A DNA stretch of 34,803 nucleotides from Pedobacter ginsenosidimutans (GCF_001442625.1 NZ_LMZQ01000050.1:1-34803), one strand, 5' to 3'; shown: positions 1 through 8,101, counted from the first letter of the stretch. A program made the numbers and translations. The notes: generated from the sequence alone by a model not told the origin.

Positions 1-204
1 TTAGTGAAATACGCAGATTGATCGTGTATTACCTAACACTCAAATAGAAGTGTTTTTACGTTTTCAATGAATAATTGAGTTATCAATAATTCCTTTAGCT
101 ACAAGTATCAAGCAAAAAAGAAGAACTAAACTTATTTTGTTGTTTCGAACAAGCAAAAAAACATCTTATAAATCAACGTAAAAAATACTGCATCTGTATA
201 AGCC

Positions 205-1110
205 ATGCCAAAAGAAAAAAAAGACATTGATTGGGAAGATTACGAATCATTGATCCATAAGATTTATACTGAACTCGAACCCACTATGGAGGTCCGTAAA
301 AACGATTATATTATGGGAAGGGATAGTAAAACAAAAAGACAGATCGATATATCCATACGCCATACAATCGCTGGGCACCAGATCCTAATGATTATTCAAG
401 CAAAAAAACTCAAGCGGCCGGCAGACATTAATGTTGTTGGTGAATTCAGCGCAGTTATACGGGATGTACAGGCATCCAAAGGCATCCTTATCTGCCATTC
501 AGGTTTTACAAAAAGCGCAAAGATTACAGCCGCAGAACTCAAAATCGACTTATGTTCTGCCCATGATGCTTCCAAATTAGATTGGCAAAAAGAAATACAA
601 ATTCCTGTTATCAAAAACAGCATTAAAGTAGACATAAAAATCAAGCATAGTTTTATCCCAATGGGAGAAATTGGAGTAAATGGATTAGAAATCCCCTTCC
701 CAGAAGACTCATTCAAAGCTTTCATGTCTGCTTGGGAAAACGATGACATTCCTAAAGCTCCCGGAGAACATATATTTGAATTCAAACCGGAATCCCTTGA
801 TTTCTCCAAGACTAATATCACCCTCAAAAGCATAATCGAATATAAAGTTAGCCATAGGTTTCATTTCAAGTTTTTTATACCCATTGATTATAGGGGACTT
901 CAGGACTACTTATCTGAGACCTTTAGACCCAGTTTCATGGCCTTCAAGGAAAAAATCCCCTACCTGGATGACGGAACCTGGAAATATATCAAAGATCCTA
1001 CGGAGATCTCCATAAGCTCAGTTTATCTGGATATAGAAATCATGGACATCGGCTTTCTCAAAAAAAAATTATTTAGAATAGCGTGGAAAGACGCTACCGA
1101 AATTAATTGA
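205..1110 (+). CDS. Mrr-type restriction endonuclease-like protein
   Basis: This 301-aa protein has an N-terminal PD-(D/E)xK nuclease fold of the Mrr_cat type. It opens with the family's helix (IDWEDYESLIHKIY, residues 8-21). The predicted metal-binding Asp48 lies in RQIDIS and the catalytic pair Q65-A-K67 in IIQAKK, followed by Glu80. A Gln in place of Glu in the E-x-K motif is normal for Mrr relatives. Residues after about 130 match no domain I know and may recognise a target. Mrr-fold proteins cut DNA, often modified DNA, so a defence role is likely but inferred. No methyltransferase is nearby, which argues against an ordinary type II system. The next gene begins 81 nt downstream on the same strand. 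No strong Shine-Dalgarno precedes the ATG, which is normal in Bacteroidota. Confidence 0.75.
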   Translation: MPKEKKDIDWEDYESLIHKIYTELEPTMEVRKNDYIMGRDSKTKRQIDISIRHTIAGHQILMIIQAKKLKRPADINVVGEFSAVIRDVQASKGILICHSGFTKSAKITAAELKIDLCSAHDASKLDWQKEIQIPVIKNSIKVDIKIKHSFIPMGEIGVNGLEIPFPEDSFKAFMSAWENDDIPKAPGEHIFEFKPESLDFSKTNITLKSIIEYKVSHRFHFKFFIPIDYRGLQDYLSETFRPSFMAFKEKIPYLDDGTWKYIKDPTEISISSVYLDIEIMDIGFLKKKLFRIAWKDATEIN

Positions 1111-1191
1111 AATTCAATAAAGAGAAATCGGTGAAACAACTGAATCCTATCCATTCAACAACAATAAATCAACAGCTAAAAAACTTCCCAT

Positions 1192-2586
1192 ATGCCCTCA
1201 ACATTAACTTCCCGACTCAGATCCTTACTCGTTCAGATCAAACTAAATGAGGACCCAGATTTGATTTCAAGAACGATACATCTAAATCCAAAATTATACA
1301 ATATTTTAAAAACTCATTTACTTGAAACCACTAAAAAACATAAGCAGAGAAAAAAAATAATAACTGACGAGATTCTAAATAACGGGTTAGAAGAAATGCT
1401 AAAGCCTGTTTATTATAAACTATCGTCAATTGGCTATAACTATTCCGATGATAGCGAAATTATGGAAGCGAGCCTCAAATATACACTAGACACTGTCCTA
1501 AAAAATTACCCATTGCACAAAAAATGGACTCCATTTCGAACCGGAATCCTTCATTCATCTTCCCAGGTAGAGGAAATTGACAATCTGATCGGTCTTGATT
1601 CTGTAGAGTACCCGCAGCCGTACTATGAATTTCAATATGCCATAGAAAACTCCCTGGTTACTTCAAATGGTGTAAACCACAAATTAACCTCGCTGGGAAA
1701 TCTTTTTATTTCGCTGTCTTCATTAACGGCTCCGGTATTTATTTTAAAATTGGAAAGCTATTGTCATACAACAGGGACCGAAGATCAATGGCACATCAGC
1801 CAGGAATATTTAAAAAGTTTAAATGACCAGAGCAGCATTTACCTTGATTTTGGAGATTCGAGATATACCCTTTTGGAACTAGATCCAAACCTCACGTATT
1901 TGAGAAGATTAGATGACCTTGGTCTTATGTATACAAAAGATCATACCTTAGAACGACGAATGGCAGAAAACATTGATAGTAGTATACCAACATTTCATAT
2001 CGGTGATGATTTTATCGAAATGGGCCTAACAGACTTGGGCCGCAGGGTTTTGAGCCAAGTCTTAGATGAAGATCTTGGATTACTCGATCGAGTAATTCAA
2101 GATCTTATCCAACTTGAACTTTCAGGAAAGAAAAATTTAGCCTTAATTTCAAATGAAGATCTCAACGAAATACTCGATCTTACGATAAAATTCCCAAAAA
2201 TCATACTTAACGAAGCTCAAAGCATTGAAGACATTATCACGGATGTTAAGAAAAACAACTTAAGTTTACATCATCTTAGAGGTATCATGCCAAGTATCGA
2301 GGCAATCATGAGGCAAATCCTAAATAATGAAGGACACCTGACTGAGAAAGATAAAAAAATCACTTTAGGTGGATTGACTGATAGGTATAGAACATTGCTT
2401 AAAACAACACCTATTATCAGTAAAGATATTTTAGATTTCTTCAACACCCTAGAAAGAAATAAGCTACTGCATGGAACAATGGCACCGTCAGATCAAATCC
2501 TCGAAATATACCTTGGTATGGCACTAAACTTTCTTCTTCTTATACTCAGAGAATACCAACAGTATAAAAAATCCAATATCCAATAA
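1192..2586 (+). CDS. Large protein with C-terminal HEPN-like domain
   Basis: I do not recognise the first ~300 residues of this 464-aa protein. They are mixed charged and helical with no signal peptide. The C-terminal ~150 residues are helical and contain RNKLLHG (R422, N423, H427). This fits the HEPN RNase motif R-[polar]-x3-H, with a long hydrophobic helix after it (residues ~437-452), as HEPN domains usually have. HEPN proteins are commonly metal-independent RNases in toxin-antitoxin and anti-phage systems, but some are inactive. The gene follows a Mrr-like nuclease with an 81-nt gap, so the two probably form one unit. No antitoxin gene is visible. The HEPN call rests on one motif and predicted helicity. 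Confidence 0.6.
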   Translation: MPSTLTSRLRSLLVQIKLNEDPDLISRTIHLNPKLYNILKTHLLETTKKHKQRKKIITDEILNNGLEEMLKPVYYKLSSIGYNYSDDSEIMEASLKYTLDTVLKNYPLHKKWTPFRTGILHSSSQVEEIDNLIGLDSVEYPQPYYEFQYAIENSLVTSNGVNHKLTSLGNLFISLSSLTAPVFILKLESYCHTTGTEDQWHISQEYLKSLNDQSSIYLDFGDSRYTLLELDPNLTYLRRLDDLGLMYTKDHTLERRMAENIDSSIPTFHIGDDFIEMGLTDLGRRVLSQVLDEDLGLLDRVIQDLIQLELSGKKNLALISNEDLNEILDLTIKFPKIILNEAQSIEDIITDVKKNNLSLHHLRGIMPSIEAIMRQILNNEGHLTEKDKKITLGGLTDRYRTLLKTTPIISKDILDFFNTLERNKLLHGTMAPSDQILEIYLGMALNFLLLILREYQQYKKSNIQ

Positions 2587-2839
2587 ATATAACCATGATC
2601 AACTAATGTATGTTTTGATGTATCAGATAGATTACTCTCAGATATCATTGGCTGCGCACACCTTAGAGGCTGACAGCGTGAATATTTAACAGAGGTCGTG
2701 ATGCGGCAGCAGTGCTTAGGTTACGAATTAGGTGTCGCCATCAGCGATACCTTGGATGCTCCTAGGCCATTGCCCCTTATGAAAAATCTGTCCGATTACA
2801 ACGTACATTTTTGTGCCAGTGAAGATTTTTTCCAATCAG

Positions 2840-2929
2840 AGGTGAGTTTTTCACTTCAAAACGAAAAAAAACCAACCTAAAACACTCATTTACTACTATT
2901 TACACTCCCAGGTTCGACACCCTTTCGTT
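2840..2929 (+). repeat. Bipartite motif, copy A
   Basis: Left half AGGTGAGTTTTT (2840-2851) and right half AGGTTCGACACCCTTTCG (2910-2927) are separated by about 58 nt of unconserved AT-rich DNA. The two halves recur with the same spacing (70-71 nt between half starts) at 7247 and 33772. Copies A and B are direct repeats on either side of the three-gene operon 3312-7088. The function is unknown; an attachment or recombination scar is one possibility. Confidence 0.6.
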
Positions 2930-3280
2930 TCAAGCCTCACTGCTAACACCATTATAATTGAGCCCGTGAATTTATACTCGAAGCAATCACATTTAGCTAC
3001 ATGATTTCTCTTTAACATCCTTACCTAATCCACCTCACAGTCTTCTGGTTGTAATTTCATTCTTGCCTTTACTTTTTGTTGCCATTTTTCTGTTTTTAAT
3101 GACAAGCTATAGCATGACGAGACACACGATCAGCGAAAACAGGTGGATACTATTGCCGAAATCCCCAATATAGGTAGATATCTATATAGCTGTTTTGTTT
3201 TTTTAGTGCTTTGTCTTGGTATTGTTAGGGGTTGCTATTGTTTAAATGCGGTCAGGCTTTCAATAAGCGGTTTATTTGAC

Positions 3281-3288
3281 TACTTTTG
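3281..3288 (+). promoter_or_regulatory. -7 box of the AAA15/TOPRIM/DUF262 operon
   Basis: TACTTTTG matches the Bacteroidota -7 consensus TAnnTTTG. No perfect -33 TTTG is visible at the usual distance. Transcription would start near 3295, so the true start is the ATG at 3312. The upstream in-frame TTG at 3276 would lie before the transcript begins. Confidence 0.5.
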
Positions 3289-3311
3289 TGGTAGCTGATT
3301 GGATAATTTAC

Positions 3312-4445
3312 ATGGTCAAGAGAATATCTTTTAAAAATTATAAACTATTTCGGGAAAAACAGACGCTGGAGATTGTGCCGATCACAATTTTTATTGGGAA
3401 GAACAATTCCGGGAAAAGTGCTATTGCGAAATTACCTACGCTGATTTCAGGGAGTTTGAGGGGTGGCTTTTCAGCTCCCTTTCAATTGGAAACAGATGGT
3501 GTTAGAATTGGTCAGTCTTATGAGGATCTTTTTTATAACCGGGAAATTACTGGGGAGCCACTTGAATTTGAGATACATGATGGAGATTCAAGTGTAGCTG
3601 CGTTTATAACTGGAGACAGGTCTCTTAACATTAGGGTTTCAAAACTGTTTGTAGATGGCCAAGAGGTTAATCTTGCTGCTACAAAATTAAATGGTCTTGT
3701 TCCAAAGGATCAGGATCCAAAGAAAATGGTTTTGAACTTTGACTATATCGAGTCGTTTCGAAAGTTCCCTGCAGCTAGTTTTACCGATATTTTTGGTGAA
3801 TATGATAAGCTTGGGGTATCGGGTGAAAATGCGTACAAGCTTTTGGCTCAGTACCATCAGGCTGGAAATAAGATTTTGCAAACTATAAGTAGTTGGTTTG
3901 AGCAGAATTTTGAGGGTTGGAAGATTAGTATAAAGGATGTATCGGGTACTTCGGTATCTTATGAGGTTGTTTTAGAGAACAATTTTATTAAGCCGATCAA
4001 TATTGTAAATACGGGTTCTGGGATTAGGCAATCGCTTCCGCTCATCGTCAGGTCTTTTATGCCAGTAGAAAAGGATACTTTGATTATTATAGAGGAGCCT
4101 GAAACGCATTTACATCCTGCTGCGCATGGTAACCTCGCGGAACGTTTCGTGGATTCGTATCTGGAGGATAAGCGCAGAAATTATATGATTGAAACCCATT
4201 CGGAGAATTTCATTTTGCGAATACAGCGTTTGATTGCTTCCAATAAGATCAGCGCTAATGATGTTGCGATTTATTATATTGACTACAATGAACACGAGGG
4301 CCATAGTGCGCTAAAACGCCTTTCAATAGAAATTGATGGGGAGGTCGAGGATTGGCCTGATAATATCTTTAATGAAGGACTGGACGAGGTGTTAAAATTC
4401 CGCAGGGCACAAAAAGAACAGCAAAATGCAGGTAAGAATCCTTAA
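3312..4445 (+). CDS. AAA15/OLD-type ATPase with DUF3696-like tail
   Basis: This 377-aa protein is an ABC/SMC-like ATPase of the OLD/AAA15 type. It has Walker A GKNNSGKS (residues 29-36), a signature-like NTGSGIRQSLPL (~233-244), Walker B LIIIEEPETHLHP (~257-269) and the H-loop ETHSENF (~294-300). The C-terminus, including WPDNIFNEGLDEVLKF, resembles the DUF3696 tail found on such ATPases. It has no TOPRIM domain of its own; the next gene appears to supply one. Its end overlaps the next gene by 20 nt, so the two are translationally coupled. Related ATPases drive Gabija-, Septu- and retron-type defence. ATM-type nucleotide sensing or DNA-end sensing would be the expected role, but this is inferred. 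Confidence 0.8.
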   Translation: MVKRISFKNYKLFREKQTLEIVPITIFIGKNNSGKSAIAKLPTLISGSLRGGFSAPFQLETDGVRIGQSYEDLFYNREITGEPLEFEIHDGDSSVAAFITGDRSLNIRVSKLFVDGQEVNLAATKLNGLVPKDQDPKKMVLNFDYIESFRKFPAASFTDIFGEYDKLGVSGENAYKLLAQYHQAGNKILQTISSWFEQNFEGWKISIKDVSGTSVSYEVVLENNFIKPINIVNTGSGIRQSLPLIVRSFMPVEKDTLIIIEEPETHLHPAAHGNLAERFVDSYLEDKRRNYMIETHSENFILRIQRLIASNKISANDVAIYYIDYNEHEGHSALKRLSIEIDGEVEDWPDNIFNEGLDEVLKFRRAQKEQQNAGKNP

Positions 4446-5439
4446 AGATGTTTTTGAAAACGGTTCACATTTCGATGAACTGGATAATCTTTTAACCCTG
4501 TTCAGAAAAGGCAAACACGCACTTTTCCTTGATGATATTGATGATATTGAAGCCTTTAACCATTCGGAGTGGAAAAAGGGTTTAAGCTCCAGGGAAATTA
4601 AACTCATCAGCGCCTATATCAAAAGTGCGACAAAAATAAACAAAGCCAATAAGCTGATCAACGTTTCACTTGCTGATCTTGACGTTAATTTTGCACCGAG
4701 AGAAGCGGAAATGTATTTGGCCCAGCCCCTGATTATTTTATTGGAGAATAGTGAGTATGATCCTCCTTTTACCAATGCAATTTTTCAGCACTTTGATGAT
4801 GGTGCTATAATTTTGCAGGCTAAGAGCGATCAGTTTTGGAAGTACGGCATGGGTGGTGGGTCTGCGATCAGCAGTGTAATAACTTCAGAATTAAAAGAGT
4901 CTTTTACGGATCCATGCTTCACTAAGGATAAAAAAACTTATCTGCGGTATTTTGTGATATTGGATAGTGATAAAAAATACCCTGGAATGCCCGTGGATAA
5001 GGCTAAGCATGAGGCTTTGGATCAAAATGACGTGCCTTACCATATTTTATTTAAAAGGGAAAAAGAGAATTATATGCCTTTGGATATATTAAAAAAGCTG
5101 AATGATGAGTATATTGATCTTTATATTGCTTTTAAGAAAAATGAGCAAAGAGATTTTTTTGATTTGGAAAAGGGCTTTAATTTAAAAAATTACAACGGGT
5201 TATCTGCGGAAGTTCAGGAGCTTTATCCTCAGACTGATGTTCCAACAGAGCCTTATAAAGTTTTAAGGAACGGTTTGAAAATAGAAGCCTATAAATCAGG
5301 GAAGTTTAAGAAAGATTTCTCCAATCTTTTTTTTGACGCTTCCAGGGAGCAGTTGGCTGAGGTTATTGTCCATCAGCCAAAAATTGGGAGTTTAAATGAA
5401 TTTGAGTATATCGTTAGTGAGATTAAAAAGATGATATGA
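4426..5439 (+). CDS. TOPRIM/DUF4435-like protein, probable nuclease partner of the ATPase
   Basis: This 337-aa protein carries a TOPRIM-like set of acidic motifs in order. A hydrophobic strand ends in Glu (PLIILLEN, E107), with D112 soon after. A glycine turn GMGGGSAI (141-148) and a strand ending in D-S-D (RYFVILDSD, D180/D182) follow. HILFKREKENYMPLDIL (207-222) resembles the REIENY-like motif of OLD and DUF4435 proteins. The first ~95 residues are unassigned. In OLD and GajA proteins the ATPase and TOPRIM parts are fused; here they would be two subunits. The start overlaps the ATPase gene by 20 nt and the stop overlaps the DUF262 gene by 4 nt (ATGA). DUF4435 is an alternative label. Nuclease activity is inferred from motifs only. 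Confidence 0.55.
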   Translation: MQVRILKDVFENGSHFDELDNLLTLFRKGKHALFLDDIDDIEAFNHSEWKKGLSSREIKLISAYIKSATKINKANKLINVSLADLDVNFAPREAEMYLAQPLIILLENSEYDPPFTNAIFQHFDDGAIILQAKSDQFWKYGMGGGSAISSVITSELKESFTDPCFTKDKKTYLRYFVILDSDKKYPGMPVDKAKHEALDQNDVPYHILFKREKENYMPLDILKKLNDEYIDLYIAFKKNEQRDFFDLEKGFNLKNYNGLSAEVQELYPQTDVPTEPYKVLRNGLKIEAYKSGKFKKDFSNLFFDASREQLAEVIVHQPKIGSLNEFEYIVSEIKKMI

Positions 5440-7088
5440 GCAATCTGCAAATAAATACAAGAGTCAGGAGGCTTTTTCAATATCTTGATGACTTCGAGAA
5501 AGGCAGGATCCAGGTTCCTCCTTTTCAACGTGATTTTGTATGGGATAACCAAAAGAAGCTCGATCTTTTAGATAGTTTAAAAAAGGGATTTCCGATTGGT
5601 TCGGTGCTGTTTTGGCAGGCGGATGAGGAGAATCTTTTTTTAGAGGAGGATGTCCAGAAGATTGGTTCATATAGCCTTCCGCGTAATGGAAATGATTTTT
5701 ATTTTATTTTAGATGGGTATCAGCGACTTTCGACTTTGTTTGGCTGTTTCATTGACCACAATAGAACTTCACTGTCAAGAGATGAGATTGATTGGAAGAA
5801 GAACTTTGACATTGTGTATAACCTTCAGGAAGATCGTTTTGAATTTAACAGGAGGACGACTTCTGAAATCCAGATTTTCCAGATTCCGCTTTATCATTTT
5901 ATTGATGGGGAAAAATTCTATGATTTTCAAACAGATTTAGTTCATTCGAACGTTGATGAGAATAAGAAGAAGGAATACATCCGGTTGTATAAAAGTTTTG
6001 GGGCTAAAATTTCTGGTTATGATATCCCTTCTATTGATCTGGTGGGAGGAAATATTAAAGAGGCGGTTGAGATTTTTTCCAGGTTAAATTCAAGAGGTGA
6101 GCGGATAACGGATGATTGGAAGGTTTCTGCTTTGAGCTTTAGCCCTGAACGTAAGTTCAGGTTTGGTTCGGAGATAGATCATTTGTTTGATCGCCTAGAA
6201 AGATATGATTTCTTTAATTCCAATGGGGAGCGAAAGCATAAACGAGATTTGATCTTGAAATGTGTTGTAAATTCTTTTGGCAAAGTCTATTTTGATGTTT
6301 CCAATGTTTCTAATGAACTGGAAGAACTGGCACAGCGTAGGGATTTTATTGATATTTCCATGGCTGCTTTTGTGAGTATTGAAAAAGCGGTAAAATTTTT
6401 ATACGAGGAATTAATGGTGTTGAGCAGCAATCTTTTGCCATATAATAGCCATTTGATCTTTATTACAGAGTTCTTTAATAGGTTGCCTGATCCTTCAAGG
6501 AGCCAGCTGGATAAACTTAAAAAATGGTTCTGGCAAACAACCTACGCGAATTATTTTACGGTCTATAACCTGGCGAAACAGAGGCTTGCTTATTATCGGT
6601 TTGTGGATTTTTTGGGAAACGAAGAGATAGACCCTTTTTACCTCGATAAACGGAAGAAATTTGAAACAGTTGAATTTCCAAAGAAGATTTCTATGAAAAG
6701 TGTCCGGGCAAAGGCGCTGGCTTTATTTATGCTAAATTATTCGGTTAAATATCTTGAAATATTAGGGCCGATGTTGATTAGCGTTAAAGGACGCTTAAAT
6801 TATAAGGACATGAAGATTTTCAAGAATATTGATAATCCGGATGGAGATAATATTAGTGAAAATACGATTATGGTTATTACACCTGACCCGGAGAGCTTTT
6901 TTTATGAAAGGCAAGGTATGTTGTTATCTGCTGGTATGTTTAACGAAGATAACCTTTCGCGTTATTTTCTGTTTAAGGAAATGTTGAATAACCTTTCAGA
7001 AAAGGAATTTCTGGAAATGCGTTTGTCGATAGTCAAAGATCAGGAAAAGAATTTTGTAGAGCAGTTAAATGTAGTTTATAGCAGTTGA
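5436..7088 (+). CDS. DUF262 (GmrSD N-terminal / ParB-like) protein
   Basis: This 550-aa protein begins with a DUF262 domain: QVPPFQRDFVW (26-36), GFPIGSVLFW (51-60) and LDGYQRLSTLFG (92-103). The last motif is normally DGQQR, so Tyr replaces the first Gln. Further on, IFSRLNSRGERITD is the conserved F-x-R-x-N-s-x-G segment of the family. I see no DUF1524 HNH motif in the C-terminal half, unlike GmrSD and BrxU, so this may be a nucleotide-binding or hydrolysing subunit rather than a full type IV restriction enzyme. It starts with a 4-nt overlap and closes the operon. DUF262 proteins often act against phage DNA and bind NTP. Confidence 0.75.
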   Translation: MSNLQINTRVRRLFQYLDDFEKGRIQVPPFQRDFVWDNQKKLDLLDSLKKGFPIGSVLFWQADEENLFLEEDVQKIGSYSLPRNGNDFYFILDGYQRLSTLFGCFIDHNRTSLSRDEIDWKKNFDIVYNLQEDRFEFNRRTTSEIQIFQIPLYHFIDGEKFYDFQTDLVHSNVDENKKKEYIRLYKSFGAKISGYDIPSIDLVGGNIKEAVEIFSRLNSRGERITDDWKVSALSFSPERKFRFGSEIDHLFDRLERYDFFNSNGERKHKRDLILKCVVNSFGKVYFDVSNVSNELEELAQRRDFIDISMAAFVSIEKAVKFLYEELMVLSSNLLPYNSHLIFITEFFNRLPDPSRSQLDKLKKWFWQTTYANYFTVYNLAKQRLAYYRFVDFLGNEEIDPFYLDKRKKFETVEFPKKISMKSVRAKALALFMLNYSVKYLEILGPMLISVKGRLNYKDMKIFKNIDNPDGDNISENTIMVITPDPESFFYERQGMLLSAGMFNEDNLSRYFLFKEMLNNLSEKEFLEMRLSIVKDQEKNFVEQLNVVYSS

Positions 7089-7584
7089 GTTGGGGATTCC
7101 GGCAAAAGTTGCTCTTCCACGCTTTTGGTGGGCAATAATTTTGTTAATTATAATAGTATTTTCTGATATCTATAATAAGGAGATCTCAATTTGAGAAGTC
7201 TAATAAAATCGTATCTTTAATCATAGAAATTTGCACAAAGAAATAAAGGTGAGTTTTTGGTTCGCGACAGCTAAAAGACACCATAAAAATCTGATTATCA
7301 AATAAATAAAACAGCAGGTTCGACACCCTTTCGGTCCAAAGCAGGACCGGTTCATAAAAAAAGCGCATCAATCCCGATAGCGCTATTTTAGATAAAAAGT
7401 GCAGACCAAAAGGCTTGCTACGCAAAAATAGAAATTAACGTATGATTACAAAACTCCTATTAAAGAAGTTATATCTTCCAGTTCCAAAAAATGATTTTTA
7501 GGGAGCAATCTTCTTAATTTAGAGCAATTTATTGGGATCATATAAAAAAACATCTTTTTCGATACCATTAAATGTTTTTTTTTT
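7089..7584. other. Gene-free stretch downstream of the defence operon
   Basis: Holds motif copy B (7247-7335). A weak hairpin near 7109-7129 (CCAC/GTGG with flanking TTGC/CAA) could end the operon transcript. A T-rich run precedes the structured repeat. The short open frames here have no family resemblance. From 7230 onward the sequence is partly shared with 33,750 onward. Confidence 0.5.
7247..7335 (+). repeat. Bipartite motif, copy B
   Basis: Left half AGGTGAGTTTTT (7247-7258), right half AGGTTCGACACCCTTTCG (7316-7333). The right half is identical to copy A. The stretch before the left half (AATTTGCA ... AGGTGAGTTTTTGG) is shared with copy C but not with copy A. Confidence 0.65.
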
Positions 7585-7658
7585 GCAACAGGGATAGCAG
7601 CGGATACCGGCCCCTGCTTAAGGCTTGCAGGCGTATGAGCGGATAGCCCGGCAGTTGC
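7585..7658. repeat. 74-bp structured repeat, copy 1
   Basis: Begins GCAACAGGGATAGCAGCGG and ends GCGGATAGCCCGGCAGTTGC. GCAAC/GTTGC closes the ends, ATAC pairs with GTAT, and CCTGC/GCAGG forms an apical stem around TTAAGGCTT. The outer arms are identical to copy 2 at 33895, and all differences lie in the apical part. It lies downstream of the histone-like gene, between that gene's terminator and motif B. It could be an RNA, a DNA hairpin or a dispersed repeat; I know similar AGCGGATAGCCCG repeats from Bacteroidota but no established name. Confidence 0.6.
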
Positions 7659-7770
7659 CCAGACAATATAAAAAGTTAACATCAAAATTAAATCAAGCTG
7701 GCATAACCAGAAAACATATACAGTTGCCTGGCTCTCTTGCCGTATATGATGAATATAAAAATCCACCTAC

Positions 7771-7798
7771 AAAAAAGCCACCGGTCTATACCAGTGGC
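7771..7798 (-). terminator. Rho-independent terminator of histone-like gene 1
   Basis: On the minus strand GCCACTGG-TATAGA-CCGGTGGC forms an 8-bp stem (one G-T pair) followed directly by six T. It lies 25 nt after the stop codon. The equivalent hairpin follows the second histone-like gene. Confidence 0.85.
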
Positions 7799-7823
7799 CT
7801 TATATCCCAAAACAGTCTCCTGT

Positions 7824-8003
7824 TTATTTTGCGCTGTTCTTTTTCTCTGTAACCTCAGCCCTGATCTCCTGAGCAAGGTTTTTAAGGTCCTGCATACCTT
7901 TGCGTACACGTGTACCGGCTGCAGCGTTTCCACCATCATAAAATTTTGCTACATCAGCTTCAACCGAAGCGATCACTTCCTTTACCTGTTTGAATTTGTC
8001 CAT
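7824..8003 (-). CDS. Histone H1-like (Hc1-type) protein, copy 1
   Basis: A 59-aa basic helical protein beginning MDKFKQVKEVIASVEADVAK and ending in a lysine-rich tail. It contains GNAAAGTRVRKGMQDLKNLAQ, typical of the short Bacteroidota histone H1/Hc1-like proteins. These are abundant nucleoid proteins thought to bind DNA through basic residues. The start ATG is clear because the reading frame, promoter, 5' UTR hairpin and terminator are all conserved in the second copy at 34130-34309. The two proteins differ at only three positions (K8/Q, A19/T, G36/A). Two such genes in one window suggests a local duplication. Confidence 0.85.
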   Translation of the reverse strand: MDKFKQVKEVIASVEADVAKFYDGGNAAAGTRVRKGMQDLKNLAQEIRAEVTEKKNSAK

Positions 8004-8017
8004 AACTGTTTTTTAAA

Positions 8018-8031
8018 GGGCCAAATGGCCC
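8018..8031 (-). promoter_or_regulatory. 5' UTR hairpin of histone-like gene 1
   Basis: GGGCC-ATTT-GGCCC on the minus strand forms a 5-bp GC stem 14 nt upstream of the start codon. A hairpin of the same size and place, with a slightly different loop, precedes copy 2. It could affect mRNA stability or translation. Confidence 0.45.
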
Positions 8032-8074
8032 CGGCTATTTAATTATATTATTTTAGGAAACCGTATTCCAGCCC

Positions 8075-8101
8075 CAAAACTAAACATTTATGCAGGAAAG
8101 C
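8075..8101 (-). promoter_or_regulatory. Promoter of histone-like gene 1
   Basis: The minus strand carries TAGTTTTG (8075-8082), a match to TAnnTTTG, with TTTCG in the -33 position 18 nt upstream. The same layout with a perfect TTTG is present in copy 2. The leader would be about 65 nt. Confidence 0.6.

Larger units (their letters stand above)
2587..3311. other. Gene-free stretch between two defence-like units
   Basis: About 725 nt without a convincing gene. It contains an imperfect hairpin at 2731-2751 (GGTGTCGC / GCGATACC arms, loop CATCA), motif copy A at 2840-2929, a 10-bp palindrome TAGATATCTA at 3175-3184, and the likely promoter of the next operon near 3281. A 60-codon open frame at 2698-2880 has no recognisable protein features. 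Confidence 0.6.

Noticed and set aside
2698..2880. 60-codon open frame before the ATPase operon
   Set aside because: No family resemblance and it runs into motif copy A; it includes a hairpin. Likely chance.
2910..2930. GGTTCGA resembling a tRNA T-loop in the bipartite motif
   Set aside because: The flanking bases do not form a T-stem, and there is no acceptor, D or anticodon arm upstream. Not a tRNA.
7186..7939. Several 60-106 codon open frames on both strands around motif B and the structured repeat
   Set aside because: They overlap repeats, a terminator and the histone-like gene, and show no protein features.
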